This document shows positions 1 through 15,478 of a stretch of DNA of 64,000 bases, piece after piece (position 1 is the stretch's first letter; each line of letters opens with the position of its first letter). A program made the position numbers and the translations under genes. Source of the stretch: Epiperipatus broadwayi (Eukaryota; Onychophora; Udeonychophora; Euonychophora; Peripatidae); assembly GCA_028023455.1 (NCBI GenBank), contig JAQFVV010013326.1, positions 45,001-109,000 of the forward strand, read 5' to 3'. The notes under the pieces were generated by a model, which did no database searches, was not told where the DNA came from, and saw only the letters and a program-made list of their open reading frames with translations.

Positions 1-1009
1 GAGAGTACAGTCACCCATATTTCTCAATATTAAAGTTATAGCAAAAGGATTTGTATTAACTCTGTGGTGAACTGGCTGAACATTAACAAATTTTTCTAAC
101 ATGTCCGCCCCTTTGCATAAGTGATTTAATTGTATTGCAGAATAAAATAATTTTTTTATAAGGGATTTTTTTTTGGTTGGAATTTCATAATGTTTTGCAT
201 ATGTTTATCTAAAGTTTTTCTTTTACATTTAAAGGTCGCTGGACCATATTTATATTATATTGTGTACTGGGTGATCGGTGGGCAAGTCTCTGCACATTTC
301 AGCACTTTCCTCACCAAGTCTACATAAGCTAACATTCCCACCTCGGGATCGCAATGAAGATTAATAAAAATTGGATCTCATCTCTTTCATATATATAGAA
401 CTGGACATAAGAAACAAAACTCCATGCCTGAATTCAGATCATGCAGTGAGTGAACGAATTCCATTTCTCTAACTCAGTTTAGAAGTGGAGAGCATCCAGT
501 CTCATGCTAGCTTTTTGGTGGCCATTTGTGTCTCAGGACTCATCATTTCCCACAATAATATGTCATCTTAGTCTGCAATATTTTATATTTATTTCAAAAA
601 CTTTCTCTGCAGAATATTATTGAAGTGTCTAAATCAAGATGGAAAATATCTGTCAGGGGGGTCACTATGGAATTTTGTTAATAGCATAGGATGGTACTTT
701 CAATGCTTTCCTAAACATATGTTAGTTAGTTTGGCTGACTATCTGAATCATGTACTCCCACCATAGTGTTGATTATGTCTGTGTCTCTCTTTCAATCATG
801 TAACCTGTCCAATGGCTAGAAAGTTTCCAACTTATAATGTGAAGATATTTTTAAGGGTCTTTCTTTTCTATCTGGATATAGTTGCAGGGAATTAGCTTGC
901 AGCTTGATTAATCAATTCGTTGCACTCTGCAAGTGTAAAATAATAAAGTTTTTCTTTTGTCTTTCATTTATTATTATTAAAACTTTGTAGCATTGTTTTC
1001 TTTAGTAAA

Positions 1010-1073
<64 letters not shown>

Positions 1074-2366
1074 CAAATTCCTCCTTAGAGTCTTGTCTCT
1101 GCTTGACCACTAGGCATACATTAAGAATAAATTCTAGTGAGGTTTGATGAGTAAGTCACTTAGTAGTAATCTGGAGGAGTAGGTGAAGTTCGAACCCCCT
1201 CTACCTGCACCTCTAGGTTAGGTTAAAGCAGCTCTACTTTTCTTACCGTTACAATATATATATATATAATATTTAAAAAATTTAAATAAAAAAAATAAAA
1301 AAAGATTATTGAGCTATAGGTCATTTTTTATTTTATCTAATATAACAAATTTTAATTTTTGGATAACATCATTTAATTGTACTTTCTGATAAAAACCTCT
1401 ACTCTATATGGAATATTAAAATAGATATATAGGCAGGTAATTTTGTTTTGTTTTATATACTCCCATCTGTCTACATATTGCTCTTACATGTGATAGGAAA
1501 ATGTTTACATGTGTTACAACAATTAGAAAACAGCAGTTTCTGCTCTGCAATAAATTATATTTCTGATTTATCAGCAATAGATTACTACAGAATATCTTGA
1601 ATAAAGATATTACATTTATAAATACCCCTCTTACTTGTAATCTATTTCATTATATTTATCCTCATGTTCATAAACATTTCAGACTACTCTCTGATCAGAT
1701 CAGTCCAGGTGAGATGGAGACTTGAATCATTCAAATCTTCATGTTGATAGTTCAATATTTATCTGTTTCAAAATGAGACCTATTTGACTTAAATTCTTGA
1801 AATTATATACAATGACTATCACTGTTTTTATTGTATTTAGCTCTTCAATACAAGATCTACCTAAATTTTTCATAAATAATTTGTGCTTAACTTGTTACCT
1901 CTTCAGGGACAGTTATTTGTTATCCACAAAGAATACATTTAAATAGTAAGTAACAATGAATTATATATAATTAAGATCTTCATGCATTCATTACTAAATT
2001 ACTATGGTTTGCCTATACATATAAGGTTAGATAAAAAAGATAAGGTGAATTCATCTTATCTTTTCAAAGATTTAATCTATTTAGAAAATGAAACTGTTAT
2101 TCAAATGTTATATATTCATACAGTGCATGTGTAAGAGATTGATTCCCTAATAACAGTTACAAATAAAACACAGCACTAGATACATAAATAACCTGTTATA
2201 TATATTTACTATTACATCTAATAAGTGTAATTAAAAACAGTGCTTCCAGTGTTATGCAAATAACTTCCCAAATTGTAGGTTAAATTACTTTTTTTTTATC
2301 ATTAGTGTTGTTGATAAACATCTGAACAAATGTAAAATGACTATTTAAATCTCTGGCTTCAACAAC

Positions 2367-2442
<76 letters not shown>

Positions 2443-3942
2443 AGTATAAATTTAACAAGTACTTTTAGACAAGAATGAAATCAATTACATGCCATGTGTA
2501 AACATGTCTTTCTTTTGTATGGCTTTAGAAGAATTCTCATAGAAGAGAGTTCATTTATAGACATTTTGAAACCCATATAAGCTGATAACTATAAATATAT
2601 ACATTTTGAAAGTATCCATTATTAATAGTGTAATATATATGTTTTAATATCATGGAAAATAAATCCATATAATATTAACTTTTATACATAATAGAAATAA
2701 ATATCATTTACTAATATGTGCATTATACATTTGAAACATATCCTAAAATGATCTGTATATATTAATTAATTTATGCAAATAACTGCATGACTAAATTGAG
2801 TCAATTTAAACTGTGATTTATAAACAGTGAATAATAGTAATAAAGCTACTATAATGTAGAAAGGATTTTTGTCTAATTACATTTTGCAAATTTATTTAAT
2901 TTTAAAAAAGATAAAAAATTGTAAAAAAAAAGTATGGGATAAAAAAGTAGTTTAAAAAAAAACTCCAAAAGTAAAAAGAAACAATAATGAATTAAAAAGT
3001 GCTACCTGGTGGTTGGTCTGGAAAGTATTGTAGCATAGTATAGAGAGGTAGATCAAACATGATAATCACCAGAAATGTAGAAATATAAGAAAAAAGATAA
3101 AAAATTCAAAAACATAAGGAATATTAAAAAGGAGAATATAATATAATCACAATGCAGTAGAGCAAAAGCGGCATGCTTTTAATTAAAAAGCTGTAAAAAA
3201 GAAATTGTAAAAAATGTTCATGCTAAATATATGTATACATATAAAAAAAGTTAACAAAAAGAATTTATAATCATCTAAAAATGTAGCTACTTAAATTAAC
3301 TGTGGTATTTACAATTTTAATTCTGTTTTTCCAAAAATGATGCTGAAAAATGAAATTGAAAAGAATGATATATTAACTCTGTCAAGAAAGTAGATTTTGG
3401 ATCAGTTTTGTTTTTAAATGTCATTTAAAATGATCACCAACTTCCTTGTAATGCTTTTATTTCCAAATATGATACCAATTTATTTATTGTTCTGTGTAGA
3501 TTAATACAGTAAAAATGACAGACCCTGAAATCTCAGATCCAGTCCATTGATTGCAGCTTTAGCTGTAATACTTCCAGTGTTCAGTTCTTATGAACTTTTA
3601 ATTAATAAAAAAATTCAGTTACTTTTATTTAATTGATCAGTTTACTAGACATTATTGGAAATAAATAATTAGTGTCTGTTGAAACATGGTCGTTTATTTA
3701 TGTATGAAGTAAAACTTAGATATAGAGGTTTCAATAACATTAATATTTACAGGTGATTGTAGAGAGATTTTTGATACTCATTTATGTTTTTGTGTAAGTA
3801 TATAATTAAAGTCCAAAGGGTCTTGTTTCTATATTATTAATACAATATCTAACATCTATGTACCAGTGCTTATGTGCATGTGTAGACATATTGAGGGCAC
3901 AACTTTAGTAAAAGCTCTAAAGAATTTGTTGATACCAGGAGG

Positions 3943-4026
3943 AACCATCAAACCATTATTGATAATAAGTTGGACTATTTGCATAACCATCAAACCATTA
4001 TTGATAATAAGTTGGACTATTTGCAT
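3943..4026. repeat. Perfect 42-bp tandem duplication
   Basis: A 42-bp unit starting AACCATCAAACC and ending TATTTGCAT is present twice back to back (3,943-3,984 and 3,985-4,026) with no difference between the copies. The identity means the duplication is recent relative to the decayed elements around it. No coding meaning is apparent. Confidence 0.9.
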
Positions 4027-4206
4027 AATCTATTATTAAATGTTGAATGTCTAAAAATTTTTAAACATTATTTAAACTTTTCATATACAAATGACTTACT
4101 AGTAATAACACCCTAATAGGCAACACAGGTGTGTTATTAAATGTTGAATGTATAGAAAATTTTAAATTTCATAATAAATGTTTCTAGACATTCAACATTT
4201 AATAAT
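4027..4206. repeat. Small inverted/direct repeat cluster
   Basis: The string TTATTAAATGTTGAATGT occurs at about 4,031 and 4,134 in the same direction and once as its reverse complement near 4,188-4,206; a further half (ACATTTAATAAT) is at about 4,381. The layout resembles a short hairpin-forming MITE with one extra arm. Family not recognised. Confidence 0.6.
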
Positions 4207-4654
4207 GTGAATGCTTGAGTATCCTAGTACCTCGCTGTTGATGCCAGTAGCAGAAACCCATCTGGGGTTGGGAATATTCTCAAAGCTTGTTAAGAGTTTA
4301 TTTTGCGAGCTCTATTTATAACATTTGTAAATACAAGCTTATTAAATTAGGTCATGTGACATCTGACTTGATTTTTTTGTAACATTTAATAATAGATAAT
4401 GGAAATAGTGAAACATATTGTTACATCTAAAAACATTGCAATTTCATACAAAGTTAAAATAATAATAATAATAATAAAAACAAAGAGAAAATATTAAAAT
4501 TAAAATAATTTTAGATATGTCTTCAAAAATACTTATAAATACATTACAGATATTTTAAATAAAATTTATTTCATGATGTTCATTTTTGGATAATTTTAGA
4601 TATTATATTACCTGTAATTAGCAAATATTATAGTCAAAATAACAAAGATATTTT

Positions 4655-4818
4655 TTACATTCAAATATCAACCTTTCAAGCTAATTGTAATAAGAGGATT
4701 CCTTTTATTCCTGCATAAATACTGTATCTTGTATTGGAGAGAAAGTATTAATTTATTATTAACACTCACAAAGCATTTGCATAATTAGCTTGAAAGGCTG
4801 ATATTTGAATGTAATACA
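4655..4818. repeat. Hairpin MITE-like element
   Basis: The left arm at about 4,655-4,693 (contains CCTTTCAAGCTAATT) is repeated as its reverse complement at about 4,778-4,818 (contains AATTAGCTTGAAAGG), giving arms of about 38 bp around an 85-bp centre. No coding capacity. It looks like a non-autonomous fold-back element; its family is unknown. Confidence 0.65.
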
Positions 4819-4907
4819 ATTGTATACAGACGCTATATAAAATAAATGCTTATTTACATATGATAAAGATATTTTTTGTAATTAGCAAGCAAAAAATTCA
4901 AAAATGT

Positions 4908-5025
4908 TGTCAAGCATTGTTAACTGAGAGGTCATTGCACCCGCCTTGGAAGTAAGTAGTTGGTTGCAGATGGATGTGGGTTTGCGTCCCGGCCGATGCT
5001 ATGACATATGAAAAAAAATTCAAAA
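4908..5025 (+). repeat. tRNA-derived SINE, copy 1
   Basis: About 115 bp that share most positions with the reverse complement of 44,375-44,480: both have GTCAAGCATTGTT, then a cytosine/guanine-rich block, TGGTTGCAGA, GTGGGTT.GCG, GATGCTATGACA and an A-rich end. The string GGGTTTGCGTCCC at 4,978-4,990 fits a Pol III B box, and the equivalent start of the second copy (TTGGCCGAG) fits an A box, so a tRNA origin (Ser/Leu-like) is likely. Base composition is much less AT-rich than the neighbourhood. The copy ends in an A-run, as expected for a SINE. Confidence 0.65.
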
Positions 5026-5296
5026 ATGTTTGCATGAGGTTTTACTAAAAAAAGAAAACTAATTTGAAAAATGATTGCAAAATTGAAAATTAAATAACAT
5101 AAAGAATGAGTAAAATTGTTCTTGCATAATACAAAAAAAGGCAAATATTTAGTAAATATTAAAATTAATTTTACAAATACATGAGCATGATTGATAAATT
5201 AAAACAAATCAAACATTAAATATACAATTAAACTAATGTCAAAATAATTAAAAATCATGTCCTAAAACAAACTTAAAGTGAGAAATATATATTTTA

Positions 5297-6171
5297 TGAG
5301 GGATATCCCAAAATAGCTGGAATTTTATAATAAAAATTGTTTATTTATCTTTGAGTGTTATAAATTTAATCACCATTTTGTCCTATCCATTTAATAAAGT
5401 ACACTAGTCTAAATGTTTTTTCCCACTTTTTGAACTAGTTTGGAAACACAAAGTGAAGTTTTTTAATGTATGCACAATTTCTTTATCTCTTCTAACTCAC
5501 CCAAAAAGTAAGAATATTTTTGCATTTGAAAGAATAAAAATAAGTCACATGGTTAGAGTCAAATGAATATGACTGATAGGTAAGTTAGATCATGCTGAAT
5601 TTAATTAAAAATTGGTTCATACTAAAGACTGTTCACAGAGGAATTTATTGTGATGAAGCTTGCACTCTCCACATTGCCAAAATTTGGGACATTTACAATT
5701 TACCACATCATGCAAGATTTCAGAACTTGTAGATAAAATGACTGACTGTTAAGAAGTAATTTTGAGAGAAAAATGTCTGCTTCAATAACAAAAATATATC
5801 AGTATTATCTTGACATTAGACTTCACTTGCCACACTTTTTGGGACATAGTGAAAGCAACAATTTTATTCGATCATTCATAAACTTGCGTTTTCCCCAGAA
5901 CATATTTCCTCTAATCTGTTTCAAGCATTACAACTGCTTTCTCTGCTGTTTTTCCTAAAAGTAAACATAATTTTACATATCAGCCATTACAAAATAATTC
6001 CCAAATACACAAAATACACTTTACAAAAATATGTATTACATGGCTCCGTGAATTCACATGGTGATGTAATTTAGCAGATTGATGAAAATGGATCCCCCCA
6101 AAATATACAGAAGCCTTTATAACAACTGCACTTATCAGAGAACAATTCTGGTTGTTTTGGGAAACCCCCTT
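5297..6171. mobile_element. Possible TIR-bounded DNA transposon remnant
   Basis: The left end (GAGGGATATCCCAAAATAGC at 5,298) and the reverse complement of the right end (AAGGGGGTTTCCCAAAACAA at about 6,171) match in the pattern GGG..T.TCCCAAAA.A.C followed by GAATT, which looks like decayed terminal inverted repeats about 25-30 bp long. The roughly 870 bp between them hold only scattered stop-laden reading frames. The end motif resembles those of Tc1/mariner-type elements, but no clear target-site duplication and no transposase motif is visible, so class is unproved. Confidence 0.35.
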
Positions 6172-9100
6172 GAATGTTGTTAATTTTTGAGTAGTAAACA
6201 GATTTAATATTACCTATAATTAACAAATATTAAAATAAAAACAATTTTAGAAGTTACAAATTTTAGAATTCACTGAAAAAAAAGTATGACAACAGTTAAT
6301 TAGCAAATAATTTAAAATGAAACATTAAATAAATGATTAAATATTAGAATAAATATGAAATGTGGTTAAATGAAAATTTCAACAAAAATTAAAAAAAAAA
6401 TAGGACAAAGATTTATTTTATATTGTTCATTTTTGCATAGTAAATATATATATTACATGTAATTAACAAATTTCAAATTTAAAAAGTTAGAGAAAAAAGT
6501 ATCTCAGCAGAATAAAAAAATTTAAAATTCATCATATATTAAAAAAAATATTATGAGAAATATTTATTTTATACATGTATTTATTTGATATTGTACATTT
6601 TTAAATAGTGAATAATTATAATATTATCTGTAAATCCATGAGAGGGGTTGGGTGAATAGAAAAGCTGTGTTAGACTTATTGCTTAATATGAAAATTGTTC
6701 AAAAAATTGATATTTAGATATGAAGTGGAAAAAATAAAAAGTTTTAAACATATTTGACGTCACGATCATAAAGTGGTAAAAAGACAAAAAAAGTTAAAAT
6801 GAAAAAAAAATATCAAAAATGATTAAGTAGTATCTCATCAAACAACTAATAAATATTTGATTTTCTAATAAATTTATTTAAGTATGTCTATTTATTCATC
6901 TAACTATATGTCCATCTATCTATCTACCTATCTATCTATTTATCTATCAATCTATATTTTTATCTATCTATCTATCTGTTTATCTATCCATCTATTTACC
7001 TATTGGTTTTTTGCATATTTGTCTATACATCAATATATATAGATATTGTACCCTTTTGATTAGGTCCAAATAGATTCACTGAGTCAACTTTTTAAAATTT
7101 TTAATTAAGGATACATTTTGAATGGTATGACTACTGTATGATGTTGGTAACGTTTTAAAATGCTTGGTTAAAGTAAAGTGATAGTAAATACATAAAAACT
7201 ATATTAATATGTTAAAGTAACAAAGTAAAGCTAAATATTATAATTTTGTATGGTTGGGAAAACTGGCCATAGTAAAATGATATGCTAAAAAAACCTAGTA
7301 AACAAGTGTTAAAAGCTAATATTAAAATAATGACTTAAAATTAAATAAACCAATGCATTTTAAAATAAAAAGTTATATTTAATATTTGTGTTATAAATTA
7401 TTTATTTAAAATATATTTTGTGATAGACAAATATATTCAGATGTGTTTAATTTAATAGTATCAAAATTATTATTCCAAATTCTATCATTATATTGCTATT
7501 TTTTATATATATATATATTTATAATTAAATATTTATTTCTATTATCAGACAGCAATTAAATTGTTAGACTGTCTGGATTTAAAAGTCATGTGACACAAGT
7601 ACCCATACTCTGTGCTTACAAGTTTTATAAAGATAGTTTCAAAATTACTTTAGAATTATACTAAAAATTGAAACATTTGTTTGTCACAAGATAAAAGTAA
7701 TTTCAGAATATTTAATTGGGTGGTTTTAAAACAAATATAATTAATAAAATTAGATTTTAAAAATAGATACATTAAAAATAAATATTGGATAAATTAATAA
7801 AGTATTATTTTTAAAATGTTATTTTAAAATATTTAGTTTGTCTAAATAAAAGTATAGTATTAGTTTGGAATTCATATTTTTAAATAATATTAAATATTTA
7901 ATGAGTCATAAGTTTTATTTTTAATTTTAATTGTGAAATCTTGACTAAGATTTAATAGCCAATTAAATGATCAGTTCAATTTACTATTAAAATAGAGGTT
8001 TTCATTTTTCCGTTTGCTTTCTTAACTTAAATAGATGCTTAATAACTAAAGAACTCTTAATATTTTTTAATATCAAACTATTCCCTAGTTTATTACTTGA
8101 AAATATTGTTTTAAAAGAGAGTATTGAAAAGACTATAAATTTACTAAGTTTTAAAATCATGTATTGTTAAATTGTCTAAAAATTTCCTACCAATTGTTCT
8201 ATTAAAGCTTGAGCCAGTTTCACAGTAGCCATGGAATTAATACCAGAAATAAATATATATTCAAGGAAAGTAAGGATGGAGGTAGATATCAAATGGAAAT
8301 ATAATTTTTAAAAAAATTATTGGAAAAATATCATTATTTATTGTAATATTTTGGACATTGTCAAGGAAATTGGACAGAAATGTTCTTTGAAAATTTATTT
8401 TAAATGCATTATAGCATAAGAAAAGATAACTGTATCTGAAAAGTAAAAGCTATATGGTAAAAACTTTAACTTTTAATATTTTAAAAAAGTATATATTTTA
8501 AAAAAAGTTGCAATAAATATTTTTAAAAAAGAAATATTATTTTAAAAAAGTTTATTATGAACTTTTCTTTAAAATGATAAAGATATCAAAACACATAGTA
8601 CTGCAAATATATTTTATATGACAAATCATTAAAAAAAGACCATAAATCATTTTAATATTCTGAAAAAGTGATTTTTAAAATTATTCATCAGAAAAGAAAT
8701 ACTTGGGTAATTAAAATTATCCTGACTAAAATATAACTTTATAATGTCATTATTGAATTATCAGAAAATGCTAATTTCAATGTAATATAATTGGGTATTT
8801 TTCATACAAGTACACAGGAATCCATATAGCTGTAACTGATGCATTGGAAAGCCCATGTAGGATCCTAGTGAATGGGAAACTCCAGAGATTATTATTAGAA
8901 ACTGTCCCAGTGATAACACATTTAATAATTATTTATCTTGAAAGCTATAAACAATTGACTATAATTTTATAAACTTTCATAAAAGGATTGATAAATATCA
9001 TTCAAATATTTTTGAATACAAAAGTCGAATTCACTTCATTTGATTTTTTTTTGTTCTAAAGCGTTACACAGTGGTTGTCTTAGCAACAAATGTCGGGAAG

Positions 9101-10689
9101 CAGACTTTTAATGAAGAAATATTAGGAGAAAGAAAAAAACTTTTTTAATTTACTTTATTATGGGTTGGCGTTTTTGTAAATATAGTCTTAATTATCTTTT
9201 TGCTTACTAATACTAGTATTAAGTTTTTTATTATTATTAGTGTTAGGTAGAAAAATTGCATATAAAAATCTATTAATATAACATAATTATTATTGTAAGA
9301 AATATTTAATTCTTTGTAAAGTTTCTTATAGATATTTTTTCTAACTATGATAGTTCTTGCTGAGTAAATGCTATTATTATTTAATGTTTTTTTTATGAAA
9401 TATGGACCAGAAAATGTCTAAAAGTGACCAACCAGTACTTTGTCACTATGGGTAAACTTTGTAAAATATATTAATTTTTACATGATGTATATTTTTTTAG
9501 ATTTCTTGGAATATTTTATAGTATTATCTTATCACATGAACATATGAGTATATGTGAGTGCATTAAATACACATAGAACTTATTGTTATTATTCTAAAAA
9601 TATGAGCTAGATTTTTTTTTAAAAAAAAGATATGCATGCTTTTCTTTTATATTACTACTGTAATATAATTTACTGATACATATAATTTGATATGATTCTT
9701 TAGTGGAGGAACCCTATTTTTGAAATGTTTTAAAATATTGATTTTAATATCGGAAACCTTTTTTTATTATAGGAGTTTTAGATTATTGAAGTCATATGTG
9801 AACCTTGTTTATTGTTTAGAGTAATGTTAGTTAATTTTGTGATGTAGTTTGATAAATCTATTATGAAATTTTAAAGTGATGTGACCTTGGGATTATGAAA
9901 AGAAACCAATAGGATGCTTAGATGTAGGAGTTATAGGGAATAGAAAGGAACTTATAATATTATCTTAGTAGTTTATGCAAATACATATAACGTAGCCCTG
10001 TGTCTTGTATATACTTCTATGGGCAGTGTCTTTCTTAGTATTAAGTATTTTAATTAGTGAAGGAGCTGAATAAATAGCCTGGACATTATTTTATAGTGAG
10101 GTCATTAGTCAGAGAAGTCACACCTCTTTGTATGCACTGTTGCCATGTAGTATCGCTATCGTAATTTCAAAAGTTATTGCATAGTACAGAACTGTATTTA
10201 TGAAGGAAAATAGTGAATAATTTTGGAATTGTGGAATCATTATTTTGAAAGAAGATGAGATAGGGTTTTTGTTTTTTTTTTACTTTGGTGTCTGTTGAGA
10301 TCAAATACAAATGAGATTGAAAATAAATGCAAACTATAAGAATAAAGGGTAATACATCATCTATTGATCCACACCACCTGATGGCACTGTTTCTATGCTA
10401 AAGCACATAAATATGCTGTTAACAAGGTCACTAATAGATCTTATGGCCTGTAAACTGTTCAAACACTAAGATGTTGAAGTGCACCCTTATCCCAACATCT
10501 TTAGCATGTTGAACATTACTAGCAAAGAGTATTCTATACTTTCTATAGACATTACTCTTGACTATTGTACAGTGTATGATATGAAGGTTTCTATAGTTGT
10601 AATGATGAAAAGTCTATTAGAATGGATTTTTTTTTGCTTAAATGTATTGTAATTGATGTGAGTTAGTAAAAATTGTAAAGAATTCTCAC
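6172..10689. other. AT-rich non-coding desert
   Basis: No convincing gene is present. A (TCTA)n-type patch lies at about 6,905-7,010 and short (TA)n at 7,505-7,520. Poly-A/T-rich strings dominate, and all reading frames are short and low-complexity. I see nothing else. Confidence 0.7.
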
Positions 10690-11215
10690 ATGCCCCTACT
10701 TTTGTTGTCAGGGGTCAGAATTCACGAAATGAGACATGTAAATCACGATTCGGCAAAGTTCAGATCAAGTCGCGCACTTTCTGAGACTTTTTCGAGATCA
10801 AAACAGTTCAGTGGCAGACGACCTTTCGGCATTGTAGTTTTGAGATTTACCTGCTACAGAAGCAGATGTGGTGGGCTTCCTTCAACCCCCAAAAAAGAAA
10901 AATATTTACCCAGAAAAACTGTCTTTGTGGTGGTTTAATGAAATTAAAACATTGTCAAACATCTGAAATGGAATGTCAATCGTGTCAAAGTCGACGAAGG
11001 TGTTCCATTCACTCACTCATGGAATGGACTTTGAGGGCTGCTGAATCACTTTTTCATAAGTGATATGGCTAATTTATTCTTTTTGGTGCTGGGATCAGCT
11101 TACAGTGAAGCGTATTAGAGCTGAGTTGGAAAGGTGTCAAAACACTGTAAGGAATATGACGACAGGTCTTAGAGAGTTCTGTCGAGAAAGCCTTGTTGGT
11201 TCTTGATAAAAAATA
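10690..11215 (+). other. CpG- and GC-richer patch of unknown origin
   Basis: Roughly 500 bp stand out from the AT-rich surroundings by mixed base composition and a dozen or so CpG dinucleotides (for example in ACGATTCGGC, GTCGCGC, GACGAC, GTCGACG). Two overlapping reading frames exist (10,690-10,938 encoding 82 residues and 10,866-11,063 encoding 65 residues), but neither shows a motif that I recognise. It could be a fragment of a host exon or promoter, a horizontally acquired or young repeat, or a decayed transposon. It is followed by A-rich low-complexity sequence from about 11,230, as for a retroposed copy, which is one possible reading. Confidence 0.35.
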
Positions 11216-12737
<1,522 letters not shown>

Positions 12738-13413
12738 GTTTCAAAGCAAAACTTTATTGAGTCTAAAAAGTTACAGAGTCACATCTAGTAATATATTGAT
12801 TTTTTACAAATGAAAAACAAATTACAACTTTCAGTATATAAGTCTTTATTTTTTCTGCATACTTTTTTTTTCTTCTTGTTTTTAAATTTGGTCTTCTATT
12901 TAGTTCAGTTTATGCTTGCATTTTTTTTAAAGTTGGAAAAAATGCTGATGTTCAAAATGTCATCATCTATCTTATTGGCCTTTATATTTCATAGACTGGA
13001 TCTTTGTTTCAAGTGTGACCATGTGGCTGCAAATATATCTGGTTGAGTTAGGATGCTGTCTCTTTTTCTTAACAGTTCTAGTTTTATTGAATATGTTGCT
13101 GGGTGGCATCGAGGGTTATTGGCAAGTGTAAAAGTGCATCTGGTGCACCAGTAGGCATAAAGGCTGTATGTTGCTGCACAAATAGCAGGGTTGTTGCCTT
13201 TTTTAAACGTATTTATTATTTCATCAATTGAAATGATAGCCTTTCTGTATGTGGTAAACATTGTGTGACATATTGTTTCTAGGGCACTGCAGGAATGAAG
13301 AAAATGATCTTGTGTCTCTTCTTCTCTATGACATAGCCTGCACATGGGGTCTATATTTGTATAGAATCTATGAAATCTAAGGAAATGGGTTGTGGGTAGA
13401 GCATTGAGATTAA
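12738..13413 (-). mobile_element. APE-type LINE, 5'-truncated copy 2 (3' end only)
   Basis: About 675 bp on the minus strand, homologous to the last part of the LINE at 46-49 kb, including the same 3' terminus: an AATAAA signal, then TTGCTTTGAAA and immediately AAT repeats. It is bounded by long (ATT)n on both sides. It includes the end of the ORF2-like protein but no reverse-transcriptase or endonuclease domain, so it is a strongly 5'-truncated copy. Confidence 0.85.
12989..13413 (-). pseudogene. C-terminal end of LINE ORF2 (CCHC zinc-knuckle region)
   Basis: An open frame of roughly 140 codons with no start of its own: the upstream end runs into (AAT)n, and a Met codon at 13,343-13,345 is internal. 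It carries a CCHC motif of the form C-x2-C-x8-H-x4-C (CRLCHREEETQDHFLHSC), typical of the region after the reverse transcriptase in R1/Jockey/I-group non-LTR elements. The ending (PDIFAATWSHLKQRSSL, stop) matches the ending of the 46-49 kb copy (PDIYAATWSLFKIKAAL) closely, and WCTRC.FTL.NNPR is shared as well. It is uninterrupted here, but without RT or EN it cannot be autonomous. Inferred role in the full-length protein: nucleic-acid binding. Confidence 0.8.
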
Positions 13414-13415
13414 GC

Positions 13416-14349
<934 letters not shown>

Positions 14350-15446
14350 GTGCAATATATTCATCAATCTTTTCACTAGTCCATCTATTTATCTCCCTAT
14401 CTCTATCTATCTATATATCCATCGATTTATTCATCTATCTATCTGACAACCCATTTATCTATCTATTCAACCATCAATGTATCCATTTTCCTATTTCTGT
14501 ATCTATGTCTATCAATTTATCAATTGTTCTATCTGTTTATTCATTTATCTATGTAACTATATATCTATTCAGTCATACATTGACCATGCATATATTAATA
14601 TATTAGATAAATATCTATCTATCTGCTTGTTTGTCTATTTAACTATCCACTGACTTTCTATTTATCTATGTACTCCAACTATCTATCCATCTATTCATTT
14701 TCTCTATCATCCAGCAATCAACCCATCTCTCAAGATAGATATAAACATAAGCAGGCAGATATCTATCTATCTATATATATAGGATGGATAGGTAGATAAA
14801 TAGAGGAATGAAAGCATTAATATATAAATGCAAACACATACACACACACACATATATATATATATTGATAGATATCAATTATCTGTGTTTTTATCTGCCT
14901 GCCTGTCTATATATTTATTTATTCATTCAAACCTCAATCTATGTAACTATTTCTTTATTTACCACTCATTCTTTCATCTATTAGCAATGGATCTATTTAC
15001 CTATGTATTTACCTATCTATCTACTTATCTCTCCTATTGGCTATTTATTTACCTGACCATTTGTTTATCTATCTATTCATTCATTCATAATATAATTTAT
15101 CCAGCAATTTATATATCTCTCCTTTCATCTATATCTCATCATTAATCCACTACCTATAGATTCATCTATATATATATATACATCGATTCATCATCATTAT
15201 ATCCACTACCTATAGATTCATCTATATATATATATACATCGATTCATTCTCTTATATATTTATTATTTACCTATCAATTATTTCTATCTATCAAAACATA
15301 GATTTTTACTCTATCTATACAACCATCCATTATCTGTTTACCTAAGTATTAACCCAACCTATCTATCTATAAATCTTTTTATCTATTTACATATTCATCC
15401 ATCCATTTACTCATCCTTTATATCAATTTACTCTTCTACCTATCTT

Positions 15447-15470
<24 letters not shown>
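14350..15470. repeat. Degenerate (TATC)n tract with internal duplication
   Basis: Over about 1.1 kb the plus strand is dominated by TATC/CTAT/CATC/TTAT tetranucleotides with many point changes, including (CA)n and (TA)n pieces near 14,840-14,865 and (CT)n then (TA)n at 15,447-15,478. Within it a 56-bp period beginning TCCACTACCTATAG is tandemly duplicated (15,146-15,201 and 15,202-15,247). An apparent 105-codon reading frame at 14,828-15,145 is translated repeat and not a gene. Confidence 0.85.

Positions 15471-15473
<3 letters not shown>

Positions 15474-15478
<5 letters not shown>

Larger units (their letters stand above)
1..4654. other. AT-rich non-coding sequence with simple repeats
   Basis: No open reading frame of convincing length or composition is visible on either strand. 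The stretch holds a (TA)n run at about 1,011-1,070, another interrupted (AT)n run at about 2,368-2,440, a weak Pol III B-box-like string (GTTCGAACCCC) near 1,190, and the small direct and inverted repeats listed separately at 3.94-4.21 kb. Otherwise I see nothing functional. Confidence 0.7.

Noticed and set aside
14828-15145. 105-codon frame with Tyr/Ile/Leu-rich sequence
   Set aside because: It is the degenerate TATC tract read through, not a gene.
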